From contig JACVTC010000017.1 of NCBI GenBank assembly GCA_016946835.1, positions 460,001 through 524,000 on the forward strand: a stretch of DNA of 64,000 nucleotides. Direction: 5' to 3'. A program made the translations under genes and the position numbers. Below the pieces are notes generated by a model. The model was given only the letters and a program-made list of their open reading frames with translations, searched no databases and was not told the origin of the DNA. This DNA is from Neocallimastix lanati (nom. inval.). Taxonomy: Eukaryota > Neocallimastigomycota > Neocallimastigomycetes > Neocallimastigales > Neocallimastigaceae. This document shows, one piece after another, positions 61,914 through 64,000 of the stretch; positions within the stretch are counted from its first letter, which is position 1; each line of letters begins with the position of its first letter.

Positions 61914-62749
61914 AAAGAGGTAAAAAAGATATGCTTTTATATTAACTTATTTATTATATATAAATAAGTAAATATATTTTTTTATATTATTTTAATATGT
62001 TATGTAATAAAATTTAATTTTAATTTAATATATTAAAATATTTTTTAATCAATTAAAATTTTATTATAACTTTATTATTTTATTTAATACACAATAATAA
62101 GTATTATCAACCAATAAAATTTACAAAATAATAAATAAATAATTAAATATATTATATTATATATTATATATTAAAATATACTTTCATTAAACATTGTATA
62201 AAATAAAGGAGTAAATTAAATTTTTATAGTAATAATTTATCAAAGCAAAAAAAAAAAAATACTCATTTGTCAGTTATATTATGATGATTTAAAATAAAAT
62301 AAAATAAAATAAAATAAAATAAAAATTATTTATTATTATTGCCTTCTTTTATCTTAATCTTATAATATTTTATTTATATTTATATATACATGTAAAATTT
62401 CAATTTAAAATATTACCCACTATTAATAATTATATAAAAATTTGATTATATCCATTCAATGAACCTTTTTCTCAATATATTAAAAAAAAAAAAAAAAGAT
62501 ATTAATAAATTAGAATTATTTCATTCATTATTTCATTTCTATGACCTAAAGATATTATTGAAACTTTTATTCCAAGTTGAAACTGCAACAATATAAATAA
62601 GAATAATTATAATATATAAAAGTATATTCATAATAATAATATTATATATACGACCTATATATAAAATAAATAAAAATAAATAGAATAAAATAAATAGAAT
62701 ACAATATATTAATTTTTTTTTTTTTTTTTTTAATATTTTATTTAATTTC
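61914..62749. other. Intergenic A/T desert
   Basis: No gene is seen. An (AAAAT)n pentamer tract lies at about 62291-62322. Confidence 0.55.
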
Positions 62750-62945
62750 TGTTACAAATCAGGAATTTATAGTTTATAATTATTTGATTTATTTAATATA
62801 TTTTATTTTTTATAATAAAAGAAAAAAGAGTAAAAAATTTTTAAATAGTTCCTAGTTTCAAATTTTTTTTTTTTTATATTAATACATTATATTTTGTATA
62901 TTATAACAATTACATTACATTACATTACGTATTTCACATATTCCA
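62750..62945 (-). repeat. Degenerate copia-type LTR
   Basis: It shares TCAGGAATTTATAGTTTATAATTA near its left end and the boundary CACATATTCCAATATCCCTCCTTAAATTT at its right with the LTR at 63785-63944. On the minus strand it would be a 3' LTR preceded by a mutated polypurine tract. More diverged than the other two LTRs. Confidence 0.65.
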
Positions 62946-63729
62946 ATATCCCTCCTTAAATTTAAATTATTCTGAAAGAATAATTTGGTTTACTGATGAA
63001 TATGGACATATTATTTCTTTTTTATTATTATCAATGTCTAAACTTTTATTATCATTAATAAAATTATTTTCTATTAATAATTATATATACACTTACATAT
63101 ATTATCACTAAATTATTTTTAAATTTATTACTCACACTTTACAAAATACTATTGCGTTTTTATAGATAAAACTGTTAAATGTTTATTATATTTAGTTTTT
63201 ATGGATAAAGCTTTTAAAACCTTCAAATTTGAGTAATTAAGGAATGAAAACTCATTATGGATTACACCTTCCTTTTATCTGTTATATATCTCTTGGGTAT
63301 TACGTCATTTAAATATTGATAAATGTGTTTAATATCATTTAAACTTCAGAAGAAAATAAATAAAAAAAACAAAAAAATTAAAAATTATAAAAATTTAAAA
63401 AAAAAAAATTATTTTTTTATCTTATTCTTATTATTATTAGTAATTATTATTATAAATTCATGGCTAATTTTTAAAATTTTGATAAAAAAAAAGTAATAGT
63501 AATAATATTATAAGAATTATTTATTATTTTTATATGATTATTTTATATAAAAAATTTTTTATAAAATATATAATTATAAAAAATAAAAAAAAAAAAAAAA
63601 AAACATATTTTCTTTTATATTATATATATATTATAATTCATTATTTATCATATTTATATTAAATATTTTTTAAAAAAATTTTTTTCAATTTATAATTCTT
63701 TTTATATATAGGTATATTGTTATAGTTTC

Positions 63730-63762
<33 letters not shown>

Positions 63763-63784
63763 TTTTCTTTAATATTATTAATAG
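62946..63784 (-). mobile_element. Possible decayed copia internal remnant
   Basis: The first 50 bases (to GGTTTACTGATGAATAT near 62999) match the sequence next to the other LTRs. Beyond that similarity is lost. A mildly complex stretch at 63160-63350 has stops in every frame. Confidence 0.35.
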
Positions 63785-63944
63785 TGTTAAGAGTCAGGAA
63801 TTTATGGTTTATAATTATGTCAATTTTATTAATATATTTTATGATAAAGAGTTACTAGCACCTAATTATTCTAAATTAGATGTTTTTATGTTAATGCATT
63901 AATATATTTCAATATATTTTTCATACATTTCATATATTCTAACA
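63785..63944 (-). repeat. Copia-type 3' LTR
   Basis: On the minus strand it starts TGTTAGAATATATGAAATG after a GGGGGAG polypurine tract and ends TTCCTGACTCTTAACA, with TG...CA ends. It matches the LTR at 13140-13346 in both terminal parts and is shorter in the middle. Confidence 0.8.
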
Positions 63945-64000
63945 CTCCCCCTTAAACCTAGTTATTCTATAATGAATAAATTGGTTTACTGGTGAATATA
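63945..64000 (-). mobile_element. 3' end of a copia internal region, running off the window
   Basis: On the minus strand this is TATATTCACCAGTAAACC... leading into TTTAAGGGGGAG, the same arrangement as 13085-13139. The rest of the element would lie beyond position 64000 and could be more intact. Confidence 0.7.

Overview
This is extremely A+T-rich nuclear DNA from a eukaryote. Intergenic DNA and introns are almost pure A/T with long homopolymers and (ATT)n/(ATTT)n tracts. Introns are numerous, short and GT-AG. I infer a zoosporic fungus, most likely an anaerobic gut fungus (Neocallimastigomycota). The reasons are the base composition, a Sel1-repeat Skt5/Chs4-type chitin synthase regulator (a fungal family), and two motile-flagellum genes (CFAP61 and an NSUN7-like gene). 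No database search was possible, so family names rest on recognised motifs and alignments from memory.

Layout. (1) 407-9949, +: cohesin loader Scc2/NIPBL, about 20 exons, 5' end not resolved. (2) 9950-15047: gene desert with a possible alternative Scc2 3' exon, a relatively GC-rich hairpin and a decayed Ty1/copia element with its 3' LTR. (3) 15048-17704, +: 630-aa protein with two fimbrin-type calponin-homology domains followed by a coiled coil. (4) 17705-23118: A/T desert. (5) 23119-27911, +: Skt5/Chs4-like protein. (6) 29098-30827, +: XPA/Rad14 nucleotide-excision-repair protein. (7) 32046-40238, -: CFAP61, 22 exons, with one apparent single-base frameshift. (8) 41412-46378, +: NSUN7-like protein, divergently transcribed from CFAP61, with both signature cysteines replaced. 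(9) 46400-51235: microsatellites, then non-LTR retrotransposon (LINE) remnants on the minus strand, including one LINE inserted in another with a 14-bp target-site duplication. (10) 51848-53539, -: secreted repeat protein of unknown family. (11) 53540-60347: desert with tandem duplications and another LINE 3' fragment. (12) 60348-61688, -: intronless 446-aa orphan. (13) 62750-64000: two copia 3' LTRs on the minus strand, the last running off the window.

The genes do not form one pathway. The CFAP61/NSUN7-like pair is the one coherent unit: both are linked to axonemal motility in animals and they share a 1.2-kb divergent promoter region. Exon boundaries were derived by hand from GT/AG signals. 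The reading phase closes across all exons of every multi-exon gene, except for the single CFAP61 frameshift.
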